A stretch of DNA of 64,000 bases from Liolophura sinensis. Its lineage: Eukaryota > Mollusca > Polyplacophora > Chitonida > Chitonidae. A program made the position numbers and the translations under genes. How positions within the stretch are numbered: position 1 is the first letter of the stretch; each line of letters starts with the position of its first letter. Positions 46,156 to 58,668 of this stretch are shown piece after piece. The notes beneath the pieces were generated by a model. It saw only the letters and a program-made list of their open reading frames with translations, was not told the origin of the DNA and did not search any database. The DNA lies in assembly GCF_032854445.1 (NCBI RefSeq), contig NC_088303.1, positions 35,841,501 through 35,905,500 of the forward strand, read 5' to 3'.

Positions 46156-49100
46156 TCTTTAATAAAATGTTCCTTATCATGTATGTGTAAATATTTGGGT
46201 TTTTCGCATTTTTTTCTGATGGGTTCATGCATGTATGCACTCCTGACATAGTTTTATAGAGATGTGATATTTATTTTTAGTAAGTCTGTACAGATGTCAA
46301 ACAATATTTTAATACCCAATGGGGAGGGATAAGTATCGAGTGTACTGGTACATCAACGAGGTGATGGCTGTGTTCGTATTTTGGTACATGTTTTGGAGCT
46401 ATGTTGAAACCACTGAATATGACATGTGTAAAGCAGTGATTCAATGGTATTTATGAGAGGTTTCTTTGCCCTCTCTGGGTCTTTGTTCTCACACATGAAA
46501 CTGTTTCTGAAAGTTCATCAATTGATTTCCGTGGGTGTCAAAATCAGCTGAAATCCCTTGAGAAGGAAACGGCTTTGTTTTCCTGTCCCTGACTAGTGTT
46601 GGTGTTGAAGCGGTTGTTGCTTGCTTGTGCTGGCACTCCTGATTTCCTTAGACTCTTCTCCTGGCAACTATTTAAAAGGTGTCATCACATAATTTACACA
46701 GCATGTTTTCCTAATAGATTATCCCTTGTCAACAGGCCCATTGGCCTAGTTAAACAGACTGGTCTGAAGTGCCGTGTACTCATCTGCTTAACCCTGGCAA
46801 AGCCTTCCCCACACTACCCTGTCATGTTTTATGGTTCCAGATTGGATCATTCCTGTCATTTCTCAAACTATATATTTCGAGATTTTGTTGGCTTTCAGGT
46901 TTGTGAAAGTGAAAACTGAAAAGAAGGCATTCTCAAAATAACCGAACTGTTTGCCTGTAAGGCTGTTTTTCTCCATGGCGTCGGCCGTCCTGAGCTTAAA
47001 ATATTGAACATGTTAACTCTTGCCTGTATGACATATTATGACATGGCTAGCTTGGAAGAATTAAGAAATTATGTTACAACAAAGAGTTATATTTCTGTAA
47101 TTGTGCATGTAAGATTCAGGGCGTAGTCTTCTTTGCGCATAATCAAAATGGAGTTACTTCTGAATAAAGAGCCTCATTGTGATTCATCAGATACATCTAG
47201 ACAAAATTTTATCTGAGTAGTGATGGAAAAAGGGAATGCCATTGCACACATTGTAGAGTTGCCACAATTAAGCCGAGCTTCAGTATTCTGTAGTTTCTAT
47301 ATGGTGCATAAAGCTGATTCACATTCCCATGACTTTGGAGTCTGAAATCAGCAAACCTCATCAATGGAAGTAGCCTGGGGGAGAAGCCATTAAAACAAGC
47401 CGATAAACACATTTTCTGTGTCGCTTTCGGCAGGCAGAAACAAAAGACCCACTGAGGAAAATAGACCGCAATTTCTCTCACCTTCAATTTTAATTCCTTG
47501 GTTTTTTCGCTCAAAAAAAGCTTGCCCCATGATGATTAAGCTGAACAAAAAACGTATTTAAAACCAATGAGTCAACTTGTTGAAGTACAAATAGCCTATG
47601 GTGCTCAATTTGCCATCACATTTGTTACTCTTGTAACAGTAATAATAGTCAATTACTGCCATATCTGTAACCCATCACATTACGTAAAAACTGTGTGATA
47701 AATTTAGTACATACATTGTAGTTACATATAGAACAGGCAATGTGAACTTTGGAAATATTTTACGGGTTACAGGTCTCACTGATCTTTTGATTTGCATCTC
47801 GATTCAAAGACTGCAAGTAGAGCAAAACAAATATAATTAAGCCATCAAACTTAGTTTAAGGTGTTAAAATAAATTCATTTGGAAGTGTATTTACAGGATG
47901 TCTGTAGAGTAAAATGTCAGTGTTACCTGGAAAAAAAGAGAATAGAAGCAAAGCATTTATGTTAACACATAAATGTACATATATGGCATGGAGACAAAAA
48001 TACATATTCTCCATTTGTCGTTTTCAGTCCCTGTTTAAGTCTGATGTCATTGTCATGGTATCATGATCATTGTTTTGATAAACTCTCAGGTAAACAAAAT
48101 CTAATAGGTTAGGATTACATGTAACTCTTACATCATCATCAGCTTGCGCACCAGAGTTGACCTGGTTGATATGTAAAACCTAAATGTATTAATGTGTATC
48201 AGTAAGTCTAACTTGACAGATTGGCCAATCTGATGAAATGGCATATTGGAAGTGCTGTACCTGCTGTTGATTTGGGATATCATAATGCCGGTTAAACTGG
48301 CTGTACTTTGATACATCGTTCAATGTCCAGGATGGCTTTATTCTACCTGTGCGACAGCGGAGGATGGGCGTTGTGGAGAATCAGAGAAGTTGAGAGATTA
48401 TTACAGACCGTGAACAGAACCAGCGATGACTGCGTCAAACATAAATTGCACTTTAACTTGTCCAAAGTTCAAAGTAGTTTGAAAGTGTGTCAAGTTGAGA
48501 TTAGCTGGTGCCAGGTAAATTCTGCTAGGACTGGAGTACTGTAGTCTCGCGACCAGCAATCTGACAAACTGTAGATCATCTTTGAGGTGCTTCAGTACCA
48601 ATACTTTGTTACCTGTTTATTGTAGCTCACTGGATGAATTCTTCGACATTTTTGTGTGTTATCTGTCATTTAATTTTGCTGTTTAGTTTATGCATGGACA
48701 GACAGAACTTACTTTCTACAAAAAACAAAAAAAATTCATGGAACAATTTTTTTCTTCAAGAATTGTTGACTCACAAAAGAAACTTTGCAAAAATGATTTT
48801 TTGGAAATGTTGTTGGATGTACGTGTTCAAGTGGCATGGTTAGACTGTCCAAGATTCATTTGTTTCATACATGTGTAGTATATAAAGTTTGATACTACAG
48901 TGATGTTTATTTGAAAACCCATATTCAGTTATTCATTAATTGGGTATTCCAAGCTGATGCAGGTGATTTTGCTACCAGTACTAGACAGTCCAGCATTATG
49001 CTACAGGTAGCTATCTGCAATTCTGTCATTGCATTGTTTTGCATATTCAAGTGAAAACTTAGAATGGAAGAGCTGAATAAATCACTTCAAAGCTTTAAAG

Positions 49101-50000
49101 ATGAAAGTGCTTTAATGAAGCTGCATGTAGATGACTGAAGTGCCGAGGCCATTTACAAGCTTGCGTGACACGAGTGACGGGAAAGTTTATTTATTTATTT
49201 TTTTTTCACAAACATGAAGATTGAAGAATCATGAATGCAAGTTCTCTTTGCATCTTTCTCGAGTCATTGTCAGAGCTGAGCCTTCTTTAAAAAACATTCA
49301 CATTTATTAGGCTGTTTAATAAAGGCTAAAAGCAAATTGTTGTTGTGTTGCATACTTGTAAGTATATACTAGTCTGGTGAATTTGAATAGATAAAGAACT
49401 GTTCCCAACAAAAGTGGAAAATGGTTGAACAATCTGCTCGCACATCTGCTTCCTTGGTGCACCTATAAGCTATGTGTAATTCCCTGCTCACTCAACTGTG
49501 ACCAGCCTGGTACATGTAGTTTGGAGTGCAGATATTTTCCCAGCGATTGCGTTTTTCATACCTGTGTCAGTGCCAGTGACGATAAATTTCAATTGGCCAG
49601 GTATCTTCTTGCCCCAATATGTGACTGATATCATGTGAAGTAGAGGCTAAAAATACCCAGCAGAGGCGAAGGCTTTGTCACGAGTGCTGGCATTACTTTA
49701 CATTTTGCCATGTATCTGTGCCGCACCAAAACCTGTTGAAATTGTGTTGACACCCAGCGTTTAGCCTGTCTTTACTGAGGAATCCCAGAAAAATAGGTGG
49801 GGGAGTAGAAAACAATTTCGGCAGAAGCGAGGGTGGAAGAGAAAGATAAAAAAAACTTTAGGAAAGCGACTAGAGACATGTTGACGTCAAACGAATAAGG
49901 TGCGATTGGCCTGGGTAGAAGCATGCTAACAGAGGCAGTGCCTGGAGGCGGGGAGGAGTGCATCTAATTCTGCCCCAAACCTCCTCCCCCCTCCCCAACC

Positions 50001-50022
50001 ACCACACACACACACACACTCA
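50001..50022. repeat. Short CA dinucleotide tract
   Basis: Accaccacacacacacacac-type sequence about 130 bases upstream of the 34-base candidate exon, preceded by a C-rich stretch (cctcctcccccctccccaac). Confidence 0.85.
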
Positions 50023-50148
50023 GGGCCAGGCTAAAGGCTTGTCTGCAGACCAGCTCACCTGTGGCACTGTAATCAGCAGCAGGTAACTACAGCACCATTT
50101 CGTGTTGACACACACCTGGATTACATTGCCTTGACATTTCTCTCCCAG

Positions 50149-50182
50149 TGTCTTCCACCGCTCAGCGGCCCGTTTTGAAATG
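50149..50182 (+). CDS. 34-base candidate internal exon
   Basis: It lies between one of the best acceptors in the window (ttgacatttctctcccag) and an excellent donor (AAATG|GTGAGT). Three CpGs occur in 34 bases, against about 1-3 per 300 bases around. With one base carried from 44,281, the frame reads V-SSTAQRPVLK and leaves two bases (TG) for the next exon. The alternative frame ending in GAA ATG is also open. The third frame stops at TGA. Being 34 bases long, it shifts frame if skipped. It is too short to show a domain. An alternative is a non-coding leader exon carrying an ATG exactly at its 3' end. Confidence 0.42.
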
Positions 50183-53100
50183 GTGAGTCTTTTCTTCATT
50201 ACAGTTTAGCTTGCACTGTAAAAGGTGCAACTAGGCCGGAGAATATGGTTTATGTACCTCACAGGCTAACATTGCTGTATTCAACAGGTCTCGCGTCTTT
50301 CATGTGACTTCTTTATTTCCGCTCTACTAGAGGTGAATTCTGAGTATGTTATAAGCTTAGGCAATGTAAATTATCATATGCATGACTTGTGTGTACTTTT
50401 TTTTTTCTTTTTAAGTTTTTTCACAATGGCACCATAATTACCAGAAAGGCTAAATGGTTAATGGAGACTGAATATGATGTGTTATTTATGCCATGTGGTC
50501 TGGGTGAGAATAATTTGGCTATGTTCCTGGGTTGTAGAGAGGATGTAGTATGGTAGACTGGTTAGTTTAATTGTACAATGCCAGTGACATTCAAAGGAAA
50601 ATACCAGCCAGGTACAATTGTTGTCATTGTTTTTAACTTTGCTAACAAGTTGTGTGGGTGAACAAGCTCTTTGTCTTAGAGTTTGTCTGTCGGGGGTTTT
50701 GTAGCCGTCTTTTGTCACAAAGAAAAAAATTGTTAATTAAGTCTGTATATATATGCATGCAGTCACCCTAAAGAGAAAAGTCATTTGAGCATTAAGTAGA
50801 TAGCACAGCGATATTGGCAGTAATTTATGCACATTTTAGGGGGTGACGGCACATTTCTATACAAGGGAACCCTATGTTGGTACAGTGGCTTTGACATACC
50901 TATTGATTTACACAGACATGTCTGCTGCCACCGTGTCTCACCTATGTCACTGACGATGATGGCGGGGCACAAAGGGGAGGAAATCAGTATTCCTGGCAGC
51001 TCTCGGCTGAAATAGGAGCAGGCTGGGTTCTCAGGAAACTGGTTTGGTCTGAGTGTGGTCGCTGTGCCCAAGTCTGTCCTAATGTTTAAAGTAATGGGCA
51101 GGGTGTCAAGCATGCTTTCTGCTCACAGACTGCGAGTAGACTGACAGCGGCCAGCGTTGGCAGCCCAAATCTCCAGGTCAATACCTGTACAGCCTTTGAT
51201 GTGTGCTTCATTTCCCCCTTTACAGGTGCCCCATCCAACTCTGCCACAGTCGATTCAGTAATTTATGAGTGAGGCCCCAGTGTGGGGTTGTTGACTGTCA
51301 AAACTTTACCAAATGTGAAAAAGACCTAAGAAGGCAGCAAACTGGCCAAGTGTCGTGTGAAAGGCCTAAGTACAGTGGGATGAGGGGGGGGGGGATGTTT
51401 TGCTAGAGAGAGAGTTGCTGCCCATTTTTTGTGAGACTATACCGACCGTATTCCTATGGTCTGTCCCATGATGCTATAAGGTTGACTTTGTGCATTGGAC
51501 ATGTAAGTGCTGCTTTAATAAATGTACCAGCACTGGTAAACTAGAAAGAATCCATCTCTTTGCCATTTACATGGAGTGAATGATATGTGTAGAAGATGTT
51601 GTTTTTTTTTCTTTCCTCTTTATTATTGCTTCAGCTGACAGGTGACAGGTAGAGACTGTGTGTACATGTGTATTGTACTATATCATGCCTGATAGAAAAA
51701 TACCTAGCAACTCAACAGTTGTACACTGTAACCTTATTATATTGTCATGTGTTAATATTACATCAAAATTATCACAACTGGCAACTGACTTTCCTGTTTC
51801 CTGTTAGACATTGTTTATGGTGTTTATGGGAAATTTGTGTATTTGTTTCATTTGACACAAAACCCAAGCAGAAATACATGTATGAACTGACATATGATCC
51901 ATGTATGCATTTTGGCAGTCTTCATTGCTGTAATACATGTACATTAGTATTGTATGATTCAGCTCCGTCTGATTGTTAATTAGAATCCAGGTAATTAAAA
52001 AAAAAATTAAAAAAGAAACAACAAATAAATGTATAATATTAAATGTATGGACATAGGGCATTATATGTTTTCTACGGAAGATGTCTGAACTACCAAGTAA
52101 ATGTCCATTTACACCTGGTTATTGTCAAGGTGTGCTCTTCTGGGGCAAGTTGACATTTCTCTCCTAAGGCATATTCATGCACAATGCATGAAATTATAAC
52201 GGCATACATACATGTATATCTATTTATATGTATGGGTGTAAATGAAGACAGCATATGGATTGGGAGTATTTGCACATGCATTTGTAATTACTTCTAAGCC
52301 TGAAGAACATGATAAGGAAGTAATTTCCTATGTGTTGGAATAATTTCGACAGGAATGTGACTTTATATGGGCATTTACATGCACTCTGGTACTTGAGTGT
52401 ATCTGTATACCTGTGTGTATTTTGGTTTAATGGCAACAGGTGTGATGACTCATTTGCATCCAGGTATAATTGATCAGAATAATGCTTATAGTCATTTGCA
52501 GTGTTAAATGTCTTGGGGATGTATTCGGTTCATGAGTTTGAGGAAAAAGGTGAATGAGAATGACTTACTAATAGCACTCTTTAGGAGGAATTAATTATTG
52601 AAACCCTGTCAATTGGATTTATTGCTGGAATCCTACCAGTAGGATTTCTTGCTGGAACCCTACAAGCAGGATTATTGCTGACACCCTGCAAATGGTTTTT
52701 ATTGCTGTAACAGTGTCAGTGAGATTACTTTGTCTGAAACCATGTTAATGGATTCATTGTTAGAACCGTGTTGTTAAAAGCACGGTGAATTATTGGGATT
52801 AAACTTTGCTTCCCCCCCCCCCCCCCCCCCCCATGAGTTGGATACACAAGGAACCTTTTAAGTGGGATTAATTGTTTGATAAGTGGGGTTGATCATTGGA
52901 ACACCATAACTAGGATTTATTTTTTTGATACCCATAAGTGAGATTAATTATTGAAGCCCCAAAACTATAATTGTTGGATCCCTGTAAGTGGGATTGATTG
53001 TTTGAACCCCAGTAGGATTGATTTTTGGAACCCCATAGCTAGAATTGATTGTTGGAAACCCATTGCTAGGATTGATTATTGGAGCCACATTTAGTAGGAT

Positions 53101-56100
53101 TGACTAATGGAACCCCATTAGTGGGATTGATTGTTGGTACCCCATAAGTGGTTTGATTATTGGAACCCCATAAGTAAGATCGATTGTTGGAACCCAAGTA
53201 TAATTGATTGTTGAAAGTCCGTGAAAAGGATTGATTGTTAGAAAACCACAAGTGGGGATAATCAGATGTAATAGTAACATGATTCCAAGTCCTTGCGGTT
53301 TCCATGTGGACCATTTGTGCCTGGAGCACCCGGACTAAACACCACATTTAACAATCGAATGGGTCAGGCAAATTTGGCTGAGATTATATTTAAGTGATCA
53401 GACCACTGATTCTTCTGAATGAGGAATTATTGCCTGGGGAGGTTAGAATCAGTGACCTTTGACTAAACCCTGGTGAAATTCCACCTGTATGCATCGCCAC
53501 GCTAGGCTGGGCTTCCATGCACAAGTCTTCACTGGGTTCACCAAAGATGGTCTCAGTCACCCTTTGAACTTTTGTACACTAACCTCTTCTCCCTTGGGGT
53601 GTAATGAAAGAATGGTTGGGAGAAAGACGACAGAGTCCTTAAATAATACATCTTGGGTACAACCTTTTGTATGTATATCCAAGGGTACTTTTAAAGACAT
53701 GGATATTTGTTTTGAGTACTTTTGACACAGACAAGTAAATGTTGTTGTGGAATGGTTTTCAAATGAAGCAGGGTTTATTCATTGTTAGCCAGAATTAAGC
53801 GGCAGCTGTTCAGATCGTCATGGTTATTAACGGACATTTAAAAATTTTCTCTTTACCCTCTGTTGTTATTTTGTGTTCCATTGGAACAAAAAATGAATAT
53901 GTATTTTTATATAAGAAACATGAATATATGTATGTGAACAGATTCTGGAGTCAGGAATGAGCAATTTTGCTTTTACCCACAAGTATTAATCTAAATCAAA
54001 TGCACATATAGCCTGTCACTTTATAGGGCTTTCACTGCAAAATGGTAATAGTGTTATTAACATGGTCAGGTTGAAAATAAATCATGGATACAAGTTATAG
54101 GCACCATGAACTGTATGTACTAGTATGCCTTCTAAATCTCCAGAAGAATATATATGCATATTGAATAAACATGGTCGTGTGCTCTTCACTAGAGATACGC
54201 AAAAACATGTTTATGGAAATGAGTGTTTGAAATGGTCCAGTGCTGGGCCTGGGTTTCTATGTAATTAATGCATGGAGGATTTGCATACATGCATCGTTTC
54301 AATCCTTGACACACCTGGCCTGTGGAAATATGCAGATGAGCAGGTGTCTTCATGGCCTGATGGACTGAAATTGGTTTTGGCATGTGCTTACGCACCCTGG
54401 GTCAACAGGCTTAACATATACATGCAGGCATGCCTGTTGCATTACAGGGACTTAAAATCATCTTGTTGTATTTCGGGACAGCGAAAATGATTCTCACGAA
54501 CTTTCACCGCTCTTTGAGTTCTCATGCATATTGGTTGTGTGTTCGCTGAAGTCTAATTCCCCTCTAATGATAGGTCGGCCCACATGCCCGTGAAATATGA
54601 TGGTTCCGCCCTGTCGTACTATTAGCATAAATTCAGTCATCCATGAAATTTGATGAGTTTTTGGCACTATATAACTACAAAGTAGGTAAATGGGCTCGAA
54701 TGCATGATGAATCAGATACAGTAAAATGCCAGTGAAGTTTTATCATTTGTTTTTTGCCTACAAAGTAGACACTATATTTTTTGAATAATTTTGGAGGCCA
54801 ATGAAAGCTATCAGCTTATCGCCACATTTTAACCCCTCCTCTTTCTCTCTCTCCCCCCTGCTGTCACTTTTTTCTGTCCCGCACAACAAAGGCTTTGTTA
54901 AGTGAGTACAACACTTGAGAACACTCGTCTTTTTATCGTACATTGGTAGCTTTGTCTTTGGGTCACATGAGCAGAATGCTAATCAATGTGGAATCTGCCC
55001 CATGTGAGGTGAACATCGGTGCTGTGATCAGAGTCTGTGTACCTGAGAACAGGTGCTCGACATAGAGCAGTGGACGATCATATCAAGTGGCCTCAGCTGA
55101 TCACACGGCAATATTGGAAATTGATAGCACATGACATGGATATAGCCCACAGGCAGGCAGGCCTCAGCTGGGACAAGATTTCTGCAAACGTTAGCTGCGA
55201 ATAAAGTCAATCACTGTGAGAAAGGAAATAGTAGATGTGAACTGTTAAGGATTTCACGGTCTCTGGCCAGTGGTCAGTGGTGTGTGACACTGGCTTCTTA
55301 TCCTTGGGCAGCCAAGAAGTTCCCAAAATAAGACTGGAATGTGTGTCAAGGAGTGAAAAAAAAGAACATTGCCTGTAATAGCTTTTCTCTCTTGGAAGGC
55401 CACGACTGTTTGCTTTATCTCGTTTTTACCTTCACATTAAAGCTGATACTGGTTTTTGTCAGTCAGTCACCTTCAGCTTTTCCTCCCTTCTTATCCATAT
55501 GACCAAGTTTTTTTAGATCTCTATCATTGACTGTCCATTCACTGTACTTTTAGTCTCATTTCCAATTTATTTTAGGGTACTAAAATTTATCTTTTCATCC
55601 AAAGGAGTTGAAACAATGAGACTTACATTTGAGCTTTCTGTTGATTATCTCAGATGTCTATATTTGTCTACTTAAACATCAGTATTGCTCATGCTAAGCT
55701 GGGGCAAAATAACGATTTGTTTCTTTGGAGACCTAACATGACGTGTAGAGAACATGACTCTTTTGAGGACCAATCTGACATCTGTAATATTAATTTAAAT
55801 CTGTATAGGTCTTTAGTGAAAAATAGATAAGCTGTTAGATTCAAAGGTATCATCTGTAGTTATTCAAGTCGCCATAAGCAGCCTGAGCATACACGAGGCT
55901 CTAGAATGTGGACTACACTTTTGTTTTGGTTTCACCCAAAACTGTAGAAACAGTGAATAAACAGTCTTCAGACATATGTGTACATATACACACACTAACA
56001 TTAGTGTGGATAATGTCATTGGCAGATTATGGATGCCTGTGGAGTGAACATGTGTTAGGCTTCAATATTTATTATTTAGGGTTGGGACAAGTGGTTGCTA

Positions 56101-58141
56101 TCTCCCCCATGGTAGCCTCAGTGAGAGTCAGATTGGCAGGGCCTATATGTGGAGCTAATGTAGTGAGCTGGACAGTTGTCTGATGCTGTAGTTAAACATG
56201 TCTGGTCATGAACCACAGATAATTTTCTAAGCTTTTGCCAGTACTTTGCCATAAACCTGACCTTGGTCAAAGCTCTTCATCCTACATTCCTCCAAAAACC
56301 ATCGCTATTCTAGGTATGAACGACTTGTTCAGGTGGTAAAAAAAAAACCTCCAAAATTCCAGAATGTAAATAATGTCGCCACCATAAAGGCATGTTTTAA
56401 GCATTTTCTACAAAGTTGAATTTTCGTGCTCAGTTATAATTCACTGAAGGGAAGAATTTCTAGTTACCAGTTAGAATTAATGTAGATATTCTTTAAAAAA
56501 GTTCATCCTTTTGAAGTCTTGCTAAAACTGTTAGGTTGCATTTTTCATGTACCCATGGGTCTGGCATTTTTTGGGAAGTTTATATGGGGCGGTCAGTAGC
56601 CTTCCACTTGACAGTGGCCTCTGTAGACCTTTATCATATTGACACAAGACTTTGGCACAAACTCTGACTGGCTGTGGTCGCAGCCTGTGCTATCTTAAAT
56701 TATTCGTAGCTGGTACTTGTACGTTGTTCCCTCTCAGGTTGCCACCATTCCACGAATCCAAGGCTCGATCTGGATGCTGGTCAAAGGGCCAACTCTGGAG
56801 TGTTCACCTGCATATCAGAGTCCAAGTCCAGAGCAGAATGTAACCTGTGAAGATAAACAGTTGTGTATCAGGCACCAGATCTCGGCTCATAAGGCTAACG
56901 TGTCACACCTCCATGTTAATGTTAACAACTTCATGTACACACATTGTGTCTCCTTTTACCGAGTTCATTGTCAGGTTTATGGATTTTTTTATTTATCCCA
57001 GATTACCTGTTGTTAATGAAAACATCAAAAATGTACACCATGTTTTGTGGAATATCACGTCCGTCTCTCCACTAATGGAAGTCAAGAATTACTCCATGAG
57101 GTATAATAATAAAACTTATATACCCTCTATGTACTCTGAAGTAAAGACAGTTCCAATACTGCATAGGCAGCTGAGCATATAGCACATGTAGAAATACAGG
57201 TACAGTGCCCTCTGCAGACAGGTGATTGAAATGTCGATGTACCATTTTAGTTGAATCTTTTTTCTTATATTGTAAACATGATTCCTTTGTATGGTTCCAC
57301 ATGAAATTAATTATATTTAGAGCTGATGATAAGATTCGAGGACCATGATCGTTGCCTTCCAGGCTGCATGGTTTGTTAGACTGGGTTGTCTGGGGCTACA
57401 TGTAGATTCATATGTCCAGTGTGAGTCCCTCTAAAGGCAAGTCTGCCATAGTAAAATATAACTACAGAAATACCTCAATTACCGATAATATACAGTACAG
57501 GTAATAAGTTGAAATTGTGGCCTGATATGTATGTTCATGATTAAACTTCTTTCACAGCCTTTGGCTTGTCCCTCAGGTGCAATTGCACTCAAGAGCACTG
57601 GTCAGCAAATGATTAAATTGTCTCAGTAGTGCTGCATGATTCACTACATGCTGTCTATTTCCTGTTTACATTCTGCTGTGGCTAATTTTGTGACATAATG
57701 AACGCTATCCGTGTACACACGAAAGGATAGGCTTGACTTCATCTGTATTAATAGCAATACAACCACAGGATGGCCTATTGAAACTTCTGAAAAAGTATGA
57801 TTATTTCTGTTGGAAAGATTTATCTCTTCACATCACACAATATTTATCTGCGTTCAAATGAAGTTCAAGTTTAATTTGGTTTATGCTTTAATTTTAGGCA
57901 ATGGAGCAAATTTGTACATGAGTACATCTGTGTTAATGACTGTGCTGTAAATCTTTGTGTGGGTGTTAGAATTAAGTCAACAGAACATTTGTTATTATAT
58001 GCGTGTAACTTGGTAAGCCTAATGGAAAAGAAGTGTCTGCGTTAAAACTGAGTGTTTTTCATGAAACATTTGTGATTCTCTGCTCACGTTTTGCGTTGGG
58101 TTGCAATCCACTTATGGATGCTCTCCCATTGTGATGTACAG
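50183..58141 (+). other. Putative intron
   Basis: About 8 kb without a convincing exon. It has a G run in gaggggggggggatg near 51,385, the minisatellite at 52.58-53.27 kb and C21 at 52,812-52,832. The frame at 56,717-57,016 has a good acceptor but no donor and was rejected. A 72-codon frame at 54,272-54,490 has no splice context. Confidence 0.35.
52585..53270. repeat. Degenerate ~25-bp minisatellite (GGATTGATTGTTGGAACCCC)
   Basis: More than twenty imperfect units with the core gattgattgttggaacccc and a variable taagtg/tagtggg/caattg joint. The left part (52,585-52,800) uses the variant ttattgctggaatcctacca. A run of 21 C (52,812-52,832) sits between the two variants. The Asn/Gln-rich minus frame is an artefact. 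Confidence 0.85.
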
Positions 58142-58265
58142 GTTAGGAGGTCTGCGATCATCAACCTTCACAGCTTCTCGTCACATAGACCAGAGCCACT
58201 TAGGCGACTTTGCACCAGACACTACTCCGACGCTCTCCAAAGCGACCCGGCAGTTTGGGACCAGT
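58142..58265 (+). CDS. Candidate coding exon, Ser/Thr-rich, unknown protein
   Basis: The acceptor ttgtgatgtacag ends at 58,141. In the frame continuing from 50,182 (TG+G), the exon reads 41 clean codons: LGGLRSSTFTASRHIDQSHL, then GDFAPDTTPTLSK and ATRQFGTS. CpG content is high (gatcatc, tcgtcac, aggcgac, ccgacgctc, agcgacccgg) compared with the flanks, which supports selection. The donor is uncertain: AGT|GTGTGT after 58,265 keeps phase 0; CCA|GTGTGT after 58,263 and CTG|GTAGTG after 58,275 both leave phase 1. The unspliced frame runs on to TGA at about 58,320. No catalytic motif is seen. The composition resembles a disordered, phosphorylatable linker. Confidence 0.45.
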
Positions 58266-58464
58266 GTGTGTCCTGGTAGTGGTGGTTCACAAGTTGACTT
58301 TGAACTATCAGGCCGTGTGTGACAGTGACCATTCTCTGGGAGATTAGGGGGCTGCATTGCGAGGATAAGGCGGTACCTATGTGTATCTCTCGCTCGCTCT
58401 CTCTCTCTCTTGTGCCTGTGCTACTGAGAGGCTGTATGTACCAGCTCATGATGTTACCCCACAG
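58266..58464 (+). other. Putative short intron
   Basis: It holds a CT-rich tract (tctcgctcgctctctctctc at about 58,385-58,410). If 58,265 and 58,465 are true exon borders, this is a 199-base intron. Confidence 0.25.
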
Positions 58465-58518
58465 GAAATCGGCTCTCGCTCAAACAGACTTTTCTTTAAC
58501 AGGCTTTCCAAATCCATG
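58465..58518 (+). CDS. Candidate in-frame exon following 58,142-58,265
   Basis: The acceptor atgatgttaccccacag and the donor CCATG|GTAATG flank 54 bases (18 codons) in phase 0: EIGSRSNRLFFNRLSKSM. Both splice sites are moderate. A second acceptor (ttttctttaacag) lies inside at 58,502, so a shorter version is possible. It joins in frame to the previous candidate if that exon ends at 58,265. The peptide is basic with no recognised motif. Confidence 0.28.
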
Positions 58519-58601
58519 GTAATGCTGATTGTTACAATTCAGATCTTGTCATCCTTTGTTATAATGCGCTTCCCATTACAATGTAATCTCTACGCGCTCT
58601 A

Positions 58602-58668
58602 TGTGGTTGGGGGTGGGGGTGGGTGGTGGGGTGGGGTTGGGTGGTGGGCTGGGGGTGGGGGGAAGGGA
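58602..58668 (+). repeat. G-rich tract, potential G-quadruplex
   Basis: Repeated GGG to GGGGG runs separated by T or TG (gttgggggtgggggtgggtg, gtggggtggggttgggtggt, gggctgggggtggggggaag) satisfy the G3+N1-7 pattern several times over. The G-rich strand is the putative sense strand, about 90 bases downstream of a candidate exon. Confidence 0.85.

Larger units (their letters stand above)
44282..50148 (+). other. Putative intron
   Basis: This stretch has no convincing exon. It contains the inverted repeat at 45,284-45,413, T runs at 43,979-43,991 (just upstream) and 44,569-44,585, and a C run at 46,143-46,155. CpGs are rare (3 in 45,001-45,300 by hand count). It ends in the strong acceptor acatttctctcccag. 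Confidence 0.35.

Noticed and set aside
56717-57016. Possible exon after acceptor gttgttccctctcag
   Set aside because: The acceptor is good but no usable donor follows, the frame compatible with the exon chain ends in TAA, and no CpG enrichment is seen.
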